A DNA stretch of 64,000 nucleotides from Ardenticatenales bacterium (lineage in GTDB: Bacteria; Chloroflexota; Anaerolineae; Ardenticatenales; Ardenticatenaceae): positions 186,001 to 250,000 of the forward strand of contig JACKAZ010000006.1 in NCBI GenBank assembly GCA_020634795.1, given 5' to 3'. Positions 55,769 to 63,379 of this stretch are shown piece by piece. Every line of letters begins with the position of its first letter. Position 1 is the stretch's first letter. Under the pieces are notes generated by a model. It did no database searches. It was not told the DNA's origin and saw only the letters and a list, made by a program, of their open reading frames with translations. Both the position numbers and the translations under genes were made by a program.

Positions 55769-56680
55769 TTAGCTGCGGAGGGCGCGGCCCGTCATCGCCA
55801 AGAAGACATCTTCCAGATTGGCCCGTTCTTGGCGCAGATCGGTCGGCTCAATCCCTTGCGCCGACAGGGCAAGCGCCACACGCGCCATCAGCGGGCCGCT
55901 GCCAAAGACGGTGACTTGGTTACCCGCTTGCTCCACGCGGCTGACGCCCTCGACCCCCGTCATGCTGTCGAGATCGAAGCCAACGGGTGTGCTGAAGCTG
56001 ATACGATTCTCTTGCTGGATCCCGTCGATCAATCCTTGCGGGGTGTCGAGCGCGATGACACGGCCACGGTCGATGATGGCGATACGATCGGCCAATTGCT
56101 CGGCTTCATCCATCCCGTGGGTCACCAAAATTACCGTCTTCCCCTGATCGCGGACCGCTTTGACCAGTTCCCACGTCGAGCGGCGAGCTTGCGGGTCTAA
56201 GCCGGTGGTCAGCTCGTCAAAGATCACGATCTCTGGATCGTTGATCAGGGCGAGCGCGATGAAGAGCCGCTGCTTCTGGCCGCCCGAGAGATTGCTGAAG
56301 AAGCTGTTGCGCTTTTCCTGCAAGCCCCAATTCGTGAGCAACGTTTCGCTCGGCACCGTCTTGTCGTAGAAAGCGGCAAAGAGGGTCAGCACCTCCCAAA
56401 CCTTCAGCCGATCGGGGACCTCCGCTTGCTGAAGTTGAATCCCGAGCCGTTGCCGCAATTCTTGAACATCTCGCTGGGGATCCAGCCCCAATACCGAGAG
56501 GGTCCCACTATCGGCGTCACGAAGGCCAGCGACCGTTTCGACGGTGGTGCTTTTGCCCGCCCCGTTCGGGCCGAGGATGGCAAATATTTCGCCCGGTTGC
56601 ACCTCGAACGAGACATCGTCCACCGCCACCGTGCTGCCGTACCGCTTGTGTAGATTGTTCACGCTGATGACTGCGCTCAT
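55769..56680 (-). CDS. ABC transporter ATP-binding protein (ABC-2 exporter)
   Basis: 303-aa ATPase. Walker A GPNGAGKST near 38-46, signature LSGGQKQRLFIALAL near 134-148, Walker B IVIFDELTTGLDPQ, His switch VTHGMDEAEQLADRIAI, then a C-terminal regulatory domain of about 80 aa typical of exporters. First gene of the transporter-kinase-regulator operon. AGGAGC precedes ATG 56680. Confidence 0.95.
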   Translation of the reverse strand: MSAVISVNNLHKRYGSTVAVDDVSFEVQPGEIFAILGPNGAGKSTTVETVAGLRDADSGTLSVLGLDPQRDVQELRQRLGIQLQQAEVPDRLKVWEVLTLFAAFYDKTVPSETLLTNWGLQEKRNSFFSNLSGGQKQRLFIALALINDPEIVIFDELTTGLDPQARRSTWELVKAVRDQGKTVILVTHGMDEAEQLADRIAIIDRGRVIALDTPQGLIDGIQQENRISFSTPVGFDLDSMTGVEGVSRVEQAGNQVTVFGSGPLMARVALALSAQGIEPTDLRQERANLEDVFLAMTGRALRS

Positions 56681-56751
56681 GAAAGCTCCTGCCCTTATTG
56701 GTTCTGACCTTACATATCCGCCCTAGTCTATCGCCTGCACCGGGGGCTGTC

Positions 56752-56814
56752 ATCCACCGCGCTACCGGACAAATCGCGCCGAATGGTGGATGGGCCATCC
56801 ACCGAATGGTGGAT
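56752..56814. promoter_or_regulatory. Candidate operator: four ATCCACC/GGTGGAT half-sites
   Basis: ATCCACC at 56752-56758 and 56797-56803; GGTGGAT at 56785-56791 and 56808-56814. The last pair is a perfect inverted repeat with a 4-nt loop, and the 13-bp text CCGAATGGTGGAT is repeated 23 bp apart. It lies 70-130 nt before the ABC ATPase start, fitting a binding site for the operon's own LuxR-type regulator. Confidence 0.5.
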
Positions 56815-56895
56815 AGGGGAGCGGTGAAGTCAGCAGACGCTTGACCCAAGACGATTTGTCCTTCCCTACCGGTTGGCCCCGCGCACGCACCTCAA

Positions 56896-56924
56896 CTGAC
56901 AGCGCCCGTCATCCGCGCTATACT
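56896..56924 (+). promoter_or_regulatory. Promoter of the IMPase gene, apparently leaderless
   Basis: CTGACA (56896-56901), 17-bp spacer, TATACT (56919-56924), then only 6 nt to ATG 56931. Same geometry as the PadR promoter at 44901. Confidence 0.65.
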
Positions 56925-56930
56925 CGTGGC

Positions 56931-57722
56931 ATGAACGAGCTTCTCCTTTTCGCCACCACGCTCGCCCGCGAAACGGGGGCCATCGTGCAGGGGTGGCAGC
57001 GGCGCGGCATCACGATCGAAACCAAATCGAGCACGATCGACTTGGTGACCGAGGCCGACCGCGCCGCAGACGCGCAGATCGTTCGGGCGATTCGGCACCA
57101 TTGGCCCACGCACGATCTGCTGACGGAGGAGGGCGGGGCCGAGCAGCGGGGCAGCCGCTGGCGCTGGATCGTCGATCCGCTGGACGGCACGACCAATTTC
57201 GCCCAAGCGATCCCCCACTACAGCATCAGCATCGCGCTGGAAAAAGCGGGCGAGCTGCAGCTCGGGGTTGTCTACGATCCGGTGCGCGACGAGCTGTTCA
57301 GCGCTTTGCGCGGTGATGGGGCATGGCTGGACGCGCCGTGGGGCCGCGTACCCCTACGGGTCAGCCGCGCCACGGCGCTGGAAAACGCCGTGGTGGCCAC
57401 GGGCTTTCCCTACGACAAAGCGACGAGCGAACGCAACAATGTCGCCGAGTTCAGCCGCGTGGTGCGTCGACTGCGCGGCATCCGGCGGATGGGCAGCGCG
57501 GCGCTTGATCTGGCGTACGTCGCCGCCGGACGGCTGGACGGCTACTGGGAATACGCGCTCAGCCCGTGGGACATGGCGGCGGGCGCATTGCTCGTCCGCG
57601 AAGCGGGCGGCGTCGTCCACAGCGTCGATGGCAGCGCATGGTCGTTGCAGTCGCCGAGCATCCTCGCCGCCAACCCCGCCTTCGCCCCCACGCTGCGCCA
57701 AGCGCTGCTGGGCAACGGCTGA
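56931..57722 (+). CDS. Inositol monophosphatase family protein
   Basis: 263-aa Mg-dependent phosphatase. Seen: motif with Glu in LTEEGG (about 62-67), WIVDPLDGTTNFAQAIPHYSISIAL (metal-binding DPxDGTT at about 82-88) and the C-terminal YWEYALSPWDMAAGALLVREAGG (WD motif). Substrates in the family include inositol-1-phosphate, NADP, fructose-1,6-bisphosphate and histidinol phosphate. ATG 56931 lies 6 nt after the promoter -10. Confidence 0.9.
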   Translation: MNELLLFATTLARETGAIVQGWQRRGITIETKSSTIDLVTEADRAADAQIVRAIRHHWPTHDLLTEEGGAEQRGSRWRWIVDPLDGTTNFAQAIPHYSISIALEKAGELQLGVVYDPVRDELFSALRGDGAWLDAPWGRVPLRVSRATALENAVVATGFPYDKATSERNNVAEFSRVVRRLRGIRRMGSAALDLAYVAAGRLDGYWEYALSPWDMAAGALLVREAGGVVHSVDGSAWSLQSPSILAANPAFAPTLRQALLGNG

Positions 57723-57738
57723 ACAGTTAACGCAGCAG

Positions 57739-57794
57739 CCTAGTCCTCCGGACCGCTGCGCGACCGCTTCGCGCAGGGCAAGCTCCAAACGCAG
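57739..57794. repeat. 56-bp dispersed repeat, copy 1
   Basis: Nearly identical to 59328-59383; core TGCGCG-ACCGCTT-CGCGCA is a 6-bp hairpin. Lies just after the IMPase stop and is followed by 9-mer repeats, the same order as copy 2. Confidence 0.8.
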
Positions 57795-57832
57795 AACAGA
57801 ACGGCGGTACCGGGGAATATAAACTGGCGTTA

Positions 57833-57866
57833 ACTCATAAAACTCACAAAACTCACAAAACTCGTC
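57833..57866. repeat. 9-bp tandem repeat abutting a start codon
   Basis: ACTCATAAA, ACTCACAAA, ACTCACAAA, ACTCGTC, then ATG 57867. Same family as 24147 and 59385. Confidence 0.85.
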
Positions 57867-58763
57867 ATGCCAACCTTCCAACAGCTTGCGGACCACTGCT
57901 ACTACCTGCCGGGGAGCGTCAATGTGGGCTTAGTCACCCGTCAGGACGGAAAGGCGGTACTGATCGACACGGGCGGAGACAAAGAGGCGGGACGCGCCAT
58001 TCGCAAGGGGCTGGAGGCGGCCTCGCTGACGGCGGTGGCGATCATCAACAGCCATTCCCACGCCGACCATTACGGCGGCAACGATTACTTGGCGCGCAAT
58101 TTGGGGCTTCCCGTTTGGGCACCTGAGTTTGAGGAGGCGGTGCTGCGCTACCCCTATCTGGAGCCGATGGTTCTCTATGGCGGCGCCGCACCGCTCGTCG
58201 GGCTGCGCAACAAGTGGCTGGAGGCCAAGCCATCGCCGGTGGATCACGTTTACGAGGTGGTGGATGGGCCGATGACGGTGGGAGACATTCGCTTCGAACG
58301 GATCGTGACCAGCGGCCATGCGGTGCGGCAGGTGGCGCTGGGGGTCGGGCCGGTCTGCTATGCGGCGGACGCCTTCTTCGGGGCCGAAGTGCTCGACAAG
58401 TACGAGATCCCCTTTGTCCACGATGTCGGGGGTCAGCTTGCCACGCTGGATCGGCTGCTGACGCTGGATTACGAGATCTTCTTGCCCGGCCACGGCGCAC
58501 CCACGAACGATATGGCGGCGGCGGTGGAAGCCAATCGACGCGCGATTATGCGAACCGCCGACTGGGTGCGGGAGGCGCTCTCCGCCCCCGCCACCACCAG
58601 CGAGGTCGTCCATCGTGTGACCGCACGGCTCAGCAACCCGCCGAACAGCCTCTCCACTTACTTCCTGATGCATAGCTGCGTGCTCGCCTACTTGAGCTGG
58701 CTGACCGCCCAAGGAGAGGTAACGCCCACGGTGGCCGACGGCACGCTCCGCTGGCAGCGATGA
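57867..58763 (+). CDS. MBL fold metallo-hydrolase
   Basis: 298-aa metallo-beta-lactamase-fold hydrolase. Seen: GLVTRQDGKAVLIDTGGD, the metal motif NSHSHADHYGGN (HxHxDH at about 62-67), a later SGHAVRQ and DAFFG (bridging Asp) and LPGHGAP (last His ligand). C-terminal helical region of about 90 aa. Overlaps the GNAT gene by 4 nt (ATGA). Substrate unknown. Confidence 0.88.
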   Translation: MPTFQQLADHCYYLPGSVNVGLVTRQDGKAVLIDTGGDKEAGRAIRKGLEAASLTAVAIINSHSHADHYGGNDYLARNLGLPVWAPEFEEAVLRYPYLEPMVLYGGAAPLVGLRNKWLEAKPSPVDHVYEVVDGPMTVGDIRFERIVTSGHAVRQVALGVGPVCYAADAFFGAEVLDKYEIPFVHDVGGQLATLDRLLTLDYEIFLPGHGAPTNDMAAAVEANRRAIMRTADWVREALSAPATTSEVVHRVTARLSNPPNSLSTYFLMHSCVLAYLSWLTAQGEVTPTVADGTLRWQR

Positions 58764-59299
58764 TGAACGAGTTGCCGACGCCTCTTTCACTGCCCGATGG
58801 GCGGATGGTTCAACTGCGCCATGCCACCGTCGAGGATGCTGCGGACTTGCGCGAAATCGAACGGCAGATCATCGAAGAAGCGCGTTCAATCGTCACGGAC
58901 GAAGCGACGCCGATTGATGCGTGGCGACGCGACTTGGCCCGCGACAAGGGGGGCGATCTGTGGCTGGTGGCGGCAGCGGGTACGCACGCTGTGGGGCTGC
59001 TGAAGCTGCAACGGCCCGCGCCGCGCTACCTCCATCATCAGCGCTTTCTCAGCGTCGAGCTTCATCGCGATTATCGCGGCGTGGGCCTGGGGAGCGCCAT
59101 GATGGACGCTGCGGTGCGCTGGTCGCGCGACAAGGGGGTCACCTTGATCACACTCGGCGTGCTGGACAGCAATGCACGGGCCAAAAGGCTCTATGAGCGG
59201 CTCGGCTTCGTGACCTGCGGCTACATCCCCACCTTCGTCCGCCTGCCCGACGGTCGCTACGTCGGCAACAGCGAGATGATGCGGCAACTGGATGCGTAA
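58760..59299 (+). CDS. GNAT family N-acetyltransferase
   Basis: 179-aa acetyltransferase. Seen: VQLRHATVEDAADLREIERQ (GNAT beta1-alpha1), VGLLKLQRPA, the acetyl-CoA loop SVELHRDYRGVGLGSAMMDAAV (R/Q-x-x-G-x-G type, here YRGVGLG) and ARAKRLYERLGFVTCG. Substrate unknown. Translationally coupled to the MBL gene. Confidence 0.88.
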   Translation: MMNELPTPLSLPDGRMVQLRHATVEDAADLREIERQIIEEARSIVTDEATPIDAWRRDLARDKGGDLWLVAAAGTHAVGLLKLQRPAPRYLHHQRFLSVELHRDYRGVGLGSAMMDAAVRWSRDKGVTLITLGVLDSNARAKRLYERLGFVTCGYIPTFVRLPDGRYVGNSEMMRQLDA

Positions 59300-59327
59300 C
59301 GGCAACGCAGAGCATTCAACGCAGAAC

Positions 59328-59383
59328 CCTAGTCCTTCGGACCGCTGCGCGACCGCTTCGCTCAGGGCAAGCTCCGAACGCAG
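59328..59383. repeat. 56-bp dispersed repeat, copy 2
   Basis: Matches 57739-57794 with only a few substitutions. It follows the GNAT stop and directly precedes a long 9-mer array. Confidence 0.8.
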
Positions 59384-59384
59384 C

Positions 59385-59456
59385 ACTCACCAAACTCACC
59401 AAACTCACCAAACTCACCAAACTCACCAAACTCATCAAACTCATCAAATTCTTCAA
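59385..59456. repeat. 9-bp tandem array (five ACTCACCAA, two ACTCATCAA, one ATTCTTCAA)
   Basis: Eight units in perfect 9-bp register. The longest of the short-repeat arrays in the window. No CRISPR-like spacers. Confidence 0.92.
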
Positions 59457-59521
59457 AATTCCGTTTCCCAGACAATTGCAATCACCTCAAAAACAACTAC
59501 CATTCCCCATCAACCCACATT

Positions 59522-59549
59522 CTAAATACTAAGTACTAAATGCTAGGTA
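59522..59549. repeat. 7-bp tandem repeat CTAARTA type
   Basis: CTAAATA, CTAAGTA, CTAAATG, CTAGGTA, ending 5 nt before the CGGAGG ribosome site of the coiled-coil gene. Confidence 0.8.
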
Positions 59550-59567
59550 CTCCCGGAGGCGGTGCGC

Positions 59568-60815
59568 GTGGACTTGACCCAAGCAACCCAGATGATCTCG
59601 TGGCTCGACGAGGAGCATCGCAAAGACAAAGCCATCATCGGTGAACTGCGCCAGCGGTTGGACGCCAAAGAAATTGAAATCGTCGATCTGACGCAGCGTT
59701 TGCAAGAGCTCGAAGCGCGTCTGACGTCGACCCAATCCCGTTTCAGTCTGTTCAACACCCTTGAACAGTCGATCCAGAACGTGCGCGAAGAGATCACCTT
59801 GATGGTCCGCAACGTTGAGGAAGATCTACAGCGAGCGCGCCGCGAACAGGATCACAAACGTGCCGAAGGTCACGAGCAGTTGGGCCGCGCTGTCGGCGAC
59901 TTGCAGCGATCGCTCGAGAGCATCCCCCCGCTTCAGGAGCGGATCGGCGCCCTACGCACCGAGGATTCGCGGCTCAACGATGGCATTGCCAACCTGCAAG
60001 TACGTTTGGTGGCGGTGGAGCGTGAGAGCGCCAAGGTGACAGAACGCATCGGCTTTGTGGAGGGGCAGCGTGGCTCCCATACGGCTGGCATTCGCAAGGT
60101 GCAGGAAGCCTCGGACGTGCTGAGACGGCGGCTGGACATGCTCGAAAATCGGCAACGGTTGATCGACGAGTTGGCTCATAAAAATGAGCAACGGGTCGGT
60201 ACCTTCCTGCCGATGCGTGACGAGATCGTCAATCGGCAGAAGGAGTTTAACGAAGAAATCCGGCTGCGAGTCGCGGCCATGGCACGTGACAAGCGAGATT
60301 GGGAAGAGACGCTGCAACAGTTCGATGGCGAATTTGTCAAACAGCGAAATCTGCTGGATACCTTCGCTCGCCGCCTTGACGCCGACCGCGAAGTCGTAAA
60401 ACAGCTCGACGACTTCAAACGGGTGGTCAATCTGGAACAGCAGCAGGTGGCAGAGTTACAGCGGCTTTCTGCTGAGCGCCAACAGGATGCGCTGGACGAA
60501 TGGCTCAAAGCCGACGAGTCGCGCTGGACGAAGTTCCAACGTCAGTACGATGCCGAGCGCCAGATCAACCGCGAGAATCATGTGGCCCTTACCACGCGCC
60601 TGAGCACCTTGGAAGAGAAAAATCCAGAATACGACGTCCATCTTAAGAATATCCGCATCTTACTGGACGAATCCAATCAAGCAATGCGGGAACGTCTGGC
60701 GGAAATTTGGGTTTTGCAAGAAGAAAGCGCCGTCTTCCATTTGGATGCGTCGCGTCGCTGGTATGACCGGATGGCGGGACTGCTCGACGAGTTGGAGGAG
60801 AGAAGCAAGCGATGA
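59568..60815 (+). CDS. Coiled-coil protein of unknown function
   Basis: 415-aa soluble protein, almost wholly coiled coil with heptads from about residue 15 to 400 (KDKAIIGELRQRLDAKEIEI, IGALRTEDSRLNDGIANLQV, QLDDFKRVVNLEQQQVAELQ). No signal peptide or membrane helix. The frame could begin at GTG 59562, but CGGAGG is better spaced for GTG 59568 (MDLTQATQM). Overlaps the FAD oxidoreductase gene by 4 nt, so it is tied to the DprE1/DprE2-like pair; perhaps a scaffold for that membrane-associated pathway (inference). Confidence 0.75.
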   Translation: MDLTQATQMISWLDEEHRKDKAIIGELRQRLDAKEIEIVDLTQRLQELEARLTSTQSRFSLFNTLEQSIQNVREEITLMVRNVEEDLQRARREQDHKRAEGHEQLGRAVGDLQRSLESIPPLQERIGALRTEDSRLNDGIANLQVRLVAVERESAKVTERIGFVEGQRGSHTAGIRKVQEASDVLRRRLDMLENRQRLIDELAHKNEQRVGTFLPMRDEIVNRQKEFNEEIRLRVAAMARDKRDWEETLQQFDGEFVKQRNLLDTFARRLDADREVVKQLDDFKRVVNLEQQQVAELQRLSAERQQDALDEWLKADESRWTKFQRQYDAERQINRENHVALTTRLSTLEEKNPEYDVHLKNIRILLDESNQAMRERLAEIWVLQEESAVFHLDASRRWYDRMAGLLDELEERSKR

Positions 60816-62167
60816 GCGATTACCGATCGTGGGGCCATTTCCCCGATGCGCCCCATCGGCATGTCGAACCGTTGACGTGGCGTAACGCGATTCCCGATCT
60901 GCGGCAGTTGCCCGGCCCCGTCCTGCCCTTCGGGCTGGGGCGGAGTTATGGCGATAGTTGCTTGAACGAAGATGGGACGCTCTTGGATGTCACGGGCCTC
61001 GACCGATTCATCGCACTTGACGAAGCGCGCCGCCTGCTCCGGTGCGAGGCGGGGGTCACGTTGGAGCAAGTGTTGGCGTTGATCGTGCCGCGCGGCTACT
61101 TTCTGCCCGTCACACCCGGGACGAAGTACGTCACCGTGGGCGGGGCGATTGCGAACGATGTGCATGGCAAAAACCACCATGTGGCTGGCACCTTTGGCTG
61201 TCACGTCACCCAGTTCGAGCTGCTACGCTCCGACGGGGAACGGCTCCGCTGCTCGCCTGTGGAAAACAACGATCTCTTCCGCGCTACGATCGGCGGCTTG
61301 GGGTTGACGGGGTTGATCACATGGGCCGAATTTTCGCTGATCCCGATCCGCAACGCCATGATCGAAATGGAACGGATCCGCTTCGACAACCTCGACGAGT
61401 TCTTCGAGCTTTCTGCCCGCTCCAACGATTCGTGGGATTACAGCGTCGCCTGGCTCGATATGCAGATCGGCGGCAAGCAGTTGGGGCGCGGCGTGTTCAT
61501 GCGTGGCAATCATGCCAAGGGGGATCTGGGGCTGGAGCCGAGTGGTGATCCGTTCTTGTCGGTCCCAGTCAATTTGCCGGAACTGCTTCTGAACCCGCTG
61601 ACGATGCGCCTCTTCAACACCGGCTACTACTACGCCCAACTGCGTCGCCGTGTACAGAAGGTCGTCCATTACGAGCCGTTCTTCTATCCGCTGGATGCGA
61701 TCGGCGACTGGAACCGCGCTTATGGCAAAGCGGGCTTTTTGCAATATCAGTTCGTTCTGCCACGATCGGACGATCACCGGGTGATTCGCCAGTTGATCGA
61801 ACGCATCGTGGAGAGCCATCACGGCTTCATCAACGTCTTTAAGGAATTTGGCGACATCCCGTCCCCGGGGATGCTCTCCTTCCCCCGCCCGGGTGTCACG
61901 CTGGCGCTCGATTTCCCCAACCGTGGCCGCAAAACGTTGGCGCTGCTGGACGAGTTGGACGCACAGGTGCGGGGCGCGGGCGGCGTGATTTATCCCGCGA
62001 AGGATGCAAGGATGTCCGCCGCCGATTTCCAGCGCGGCTACCCCCAGTGGCGCGAGTTCTCTCGCTATGTCGATCCCCACTTCTCGTCCAGCTTCTGGCG
62101 CCGCGTCACCCCACCGGGCCAACGTTCAAGCGTTCAAGCGTTCGAACGTTCGAGCGCTCAAGCATAG
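60812..62167 (+). CDS. FAD-binding oxidoreductase, DprE1-like
   Basis: 451-aa flavoprotein of the PCMH/ALO group. Seen: PFGLGRSYGDSCLNEDG (FAD diphosphate contact, about 40-56), TPGTKYVTVGGAIANDVHGKNHHVAGTFG in part (FAD loop, about 107-130), GGLGLTGLITWAEFSLIPI, and a substrate domain with KAGFLQYQFVLPRSD and MLSFPRPGVTLALDFPNRG. The pattern fits DprE1, the FAD half of decaprenylphosphoryl-ribose 2'-epimerase, and the downstream SDR fits DprE2. The last 14 residues are encoded by an 8-bp tandem repeat and are probably not ancestral. Confidence 0.87.
   Translation: MSDYRSWGHFPDAPHRHVEPLTWRNAIPDLRQLPGPVLPFGLGRSYGDSCLNEDGTLLDVTGLDRFIALDEARRLLRCEAGVTLEQVLALIVPRGYFLPVTPGTKYVTVGGAIANDVHGKNHHVAGTFGCHVTQFELLRSDGERLRCSPVENNDLFRATIGGLGLTGLITWAEFSLIPIRNAMIEMERIRFDNLDEFFELSARSNDSWDYSVAWLDMQIGGKQLGRGVFMRGNHAKGDLGLEPSGDPFLSVPVNLPELLLNPLTMRLFNTGYYYAQLRRRVQKVVHYEPFFYPLDAIGDWNRAYGKAGFLQYQFVLPRSDDHRVIRQLIERIVESHHGFINVFKEFGDIPSPGMLSFPRPGVTLALDFPNRGRKTLALLDELDAQVRGAGGVIYPAKDARMSAADFQRGYPQWREFSRYVDPHFSSSFWRRVTPPGQRSSVQAFERSSAQA
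62123..62162. repeat. 8-bp tandem repeat inside the 3' end of the DprE1-like gene
   Basis: CGTTCAAG, CGTTCAAG, CGTTCGAA, CGTTCGAG, CGCTCAAG, followed at once by CATAG containing the stop codon. It encodes a Ser/Arg/Gln-rich tail. Confidence 0.88.
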
Positions 62168-62318
62168 AAACGAGAAGTGTTGCAACATTGGAACAAAAGA
62201 GGAGAGGGGAAAGAGGAACGCGAAATGGACAAATGAGTGGAGCAATGAAACAATACCAAGCTCTTTCCATTCTCTATTCTCCTCACACCCACACTCAATC
62301 ACTCATCAAACTCCCCTC

Positions 62319-63062
62319 ATGAAACATATTCTTATCATCGGCGCGACCAGCGCCATTGTTCATGCCACCGCCATTCGCTTCGCAGAGACGGGCGCGCAGC
62401 TTTATCTGGTCGCGCGCAACGAAGCAAAGCTGCGGGCCAACGCGGACGATTTGCGCGTTCGTGGGGCCAGCCGGGTCGAGGTGGATCGACTGGACGTCAA
62501 CGAGCTGGCCGCCCACGGGCCGCTCCTTGAGCGGGCGTGGGCGGCGCTCGGCGAGGTCGATGTCGTTTTGGTCGGCCACGGCACGTTGCCCGATCAGCCG
62601 CGCTCCGAGCAGGATATCGACTACGCGCTGGCCGAGTTTCAAACGAATGCCACCAGCACCATCGCGCTGTTGGCCCGCCTCGCGAATCGGTTAGAGGCGC
62701 AGCAGTTCGGCACGCTGGCCGTCATCAGCTCCGTCGCGGGGGATCGTGGGCGCAAAAGCAACTACCTCTATGGCGCGGCCAAATCCGCCGTCACGACCTA
62801 TCTGGCCGGGCTGCGGGGTCGGCTGCACCGCGCTGGTGTGCGTGTCATCACCATCAAGCCCGGGCTGGTCGACAGCCCCATGACGGCCCATCTGGACAAA
62901 GGGCCACTCTTCAGCAGCGCTGACAAAGCGGGCGCCCTCTGCTACGACGCGATCCTTAAAGGCAAAGAAACGGTCTACGTGCCGAGCTACTGGCGGCTGA
63001 TCATGACCCTCATCAAGTTGATGCCCGAAACGATCTTCAAACGGCTCAACTTGTCCGCGTGA
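62319..63062 (+). CDS. SDR family oxidoreductase, DprE2-like
   Basis: 247-aa short-chain dehydrogenase. Seen: the nucleotide loop ILIIGATSAIVHATAIRFAE, an NAD/NADP-type acidic/neutral second strand LYLVARNEAKL, catalytic Ser in VISSVAGDRGR, YLYGAAKSA (Tyr and Lys), and PGLVDSPMT. GATSAI rather than GASSGIG is typical of the DprE2 group. Follows the DprE1-like gene by 151 nt of repeat-bearing sequence. Together they may epimerise a polyprenyl-phosphate-ribose to arabinose for a cell-surface glycan (family knowledge; not shown here). Confidence 0.85.
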   Translation: MKHILIIGATSAIVHATAIRFAETGAQLYLVARNEAKLRANADDLRVRGASRVEVDRLDVNELAAHGPLLERAWAALGEVDVVLVGHGTLPDQPRSEQDIDYALAEFQTNATSTIALLARLANRLEAQQFGTLAVISSVAGDRGRKSNYLYGAAKSAVTTYLAGLRGRLHRAGVRVITIKPGLVDSPMTAHLDKGPLFSSADKAGALCYDAILKGKETVYVPSYWRLIMTLIKLMPETIFKRLNLSA

Positions 63063-63379
63063 GCTAAAGGGTGAAGACCCGTGGCGCGAGCGTTGCGTAG
63101 AAAGATCGCGCTTCATGGCGGGGTGATAGCGAAGAGTGAATGGAGAATGACCACGTTGCCCCGCCGTGAAATCCCCGTCGTGCATACGTTGCGGCGCAAC
63201 GCCCAATCTCAGCCTATCACCGAGCAACCCGCCATGATACCATCATCGCCTTCCCGCAACGCCCCCCACAGCCCATCCGTGCAGCAAGAAGTTCCTTCCG
63301 CGCTGCGCCCGCTTCCCATTCTCCCCCAACCTACAACGCTCAAACCCCTCTTTGCCACCCGCCCCCTCAAACGCACCAC
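63063..63379. other. Intergenic region before selB
   Basis: 317 nt with no gene. It contains GAATGGAGAATG and a CCACGTTGCC stretch near 63138-63160 that resembles the hairpin at 28423, so it is probably a decayed copy of that repeat type. Confidence 0.45.

Noticed and set aside
59385..59456. CRISPR array
   Set aside because: Nine-base units without spacers; a simple tandem repeat.
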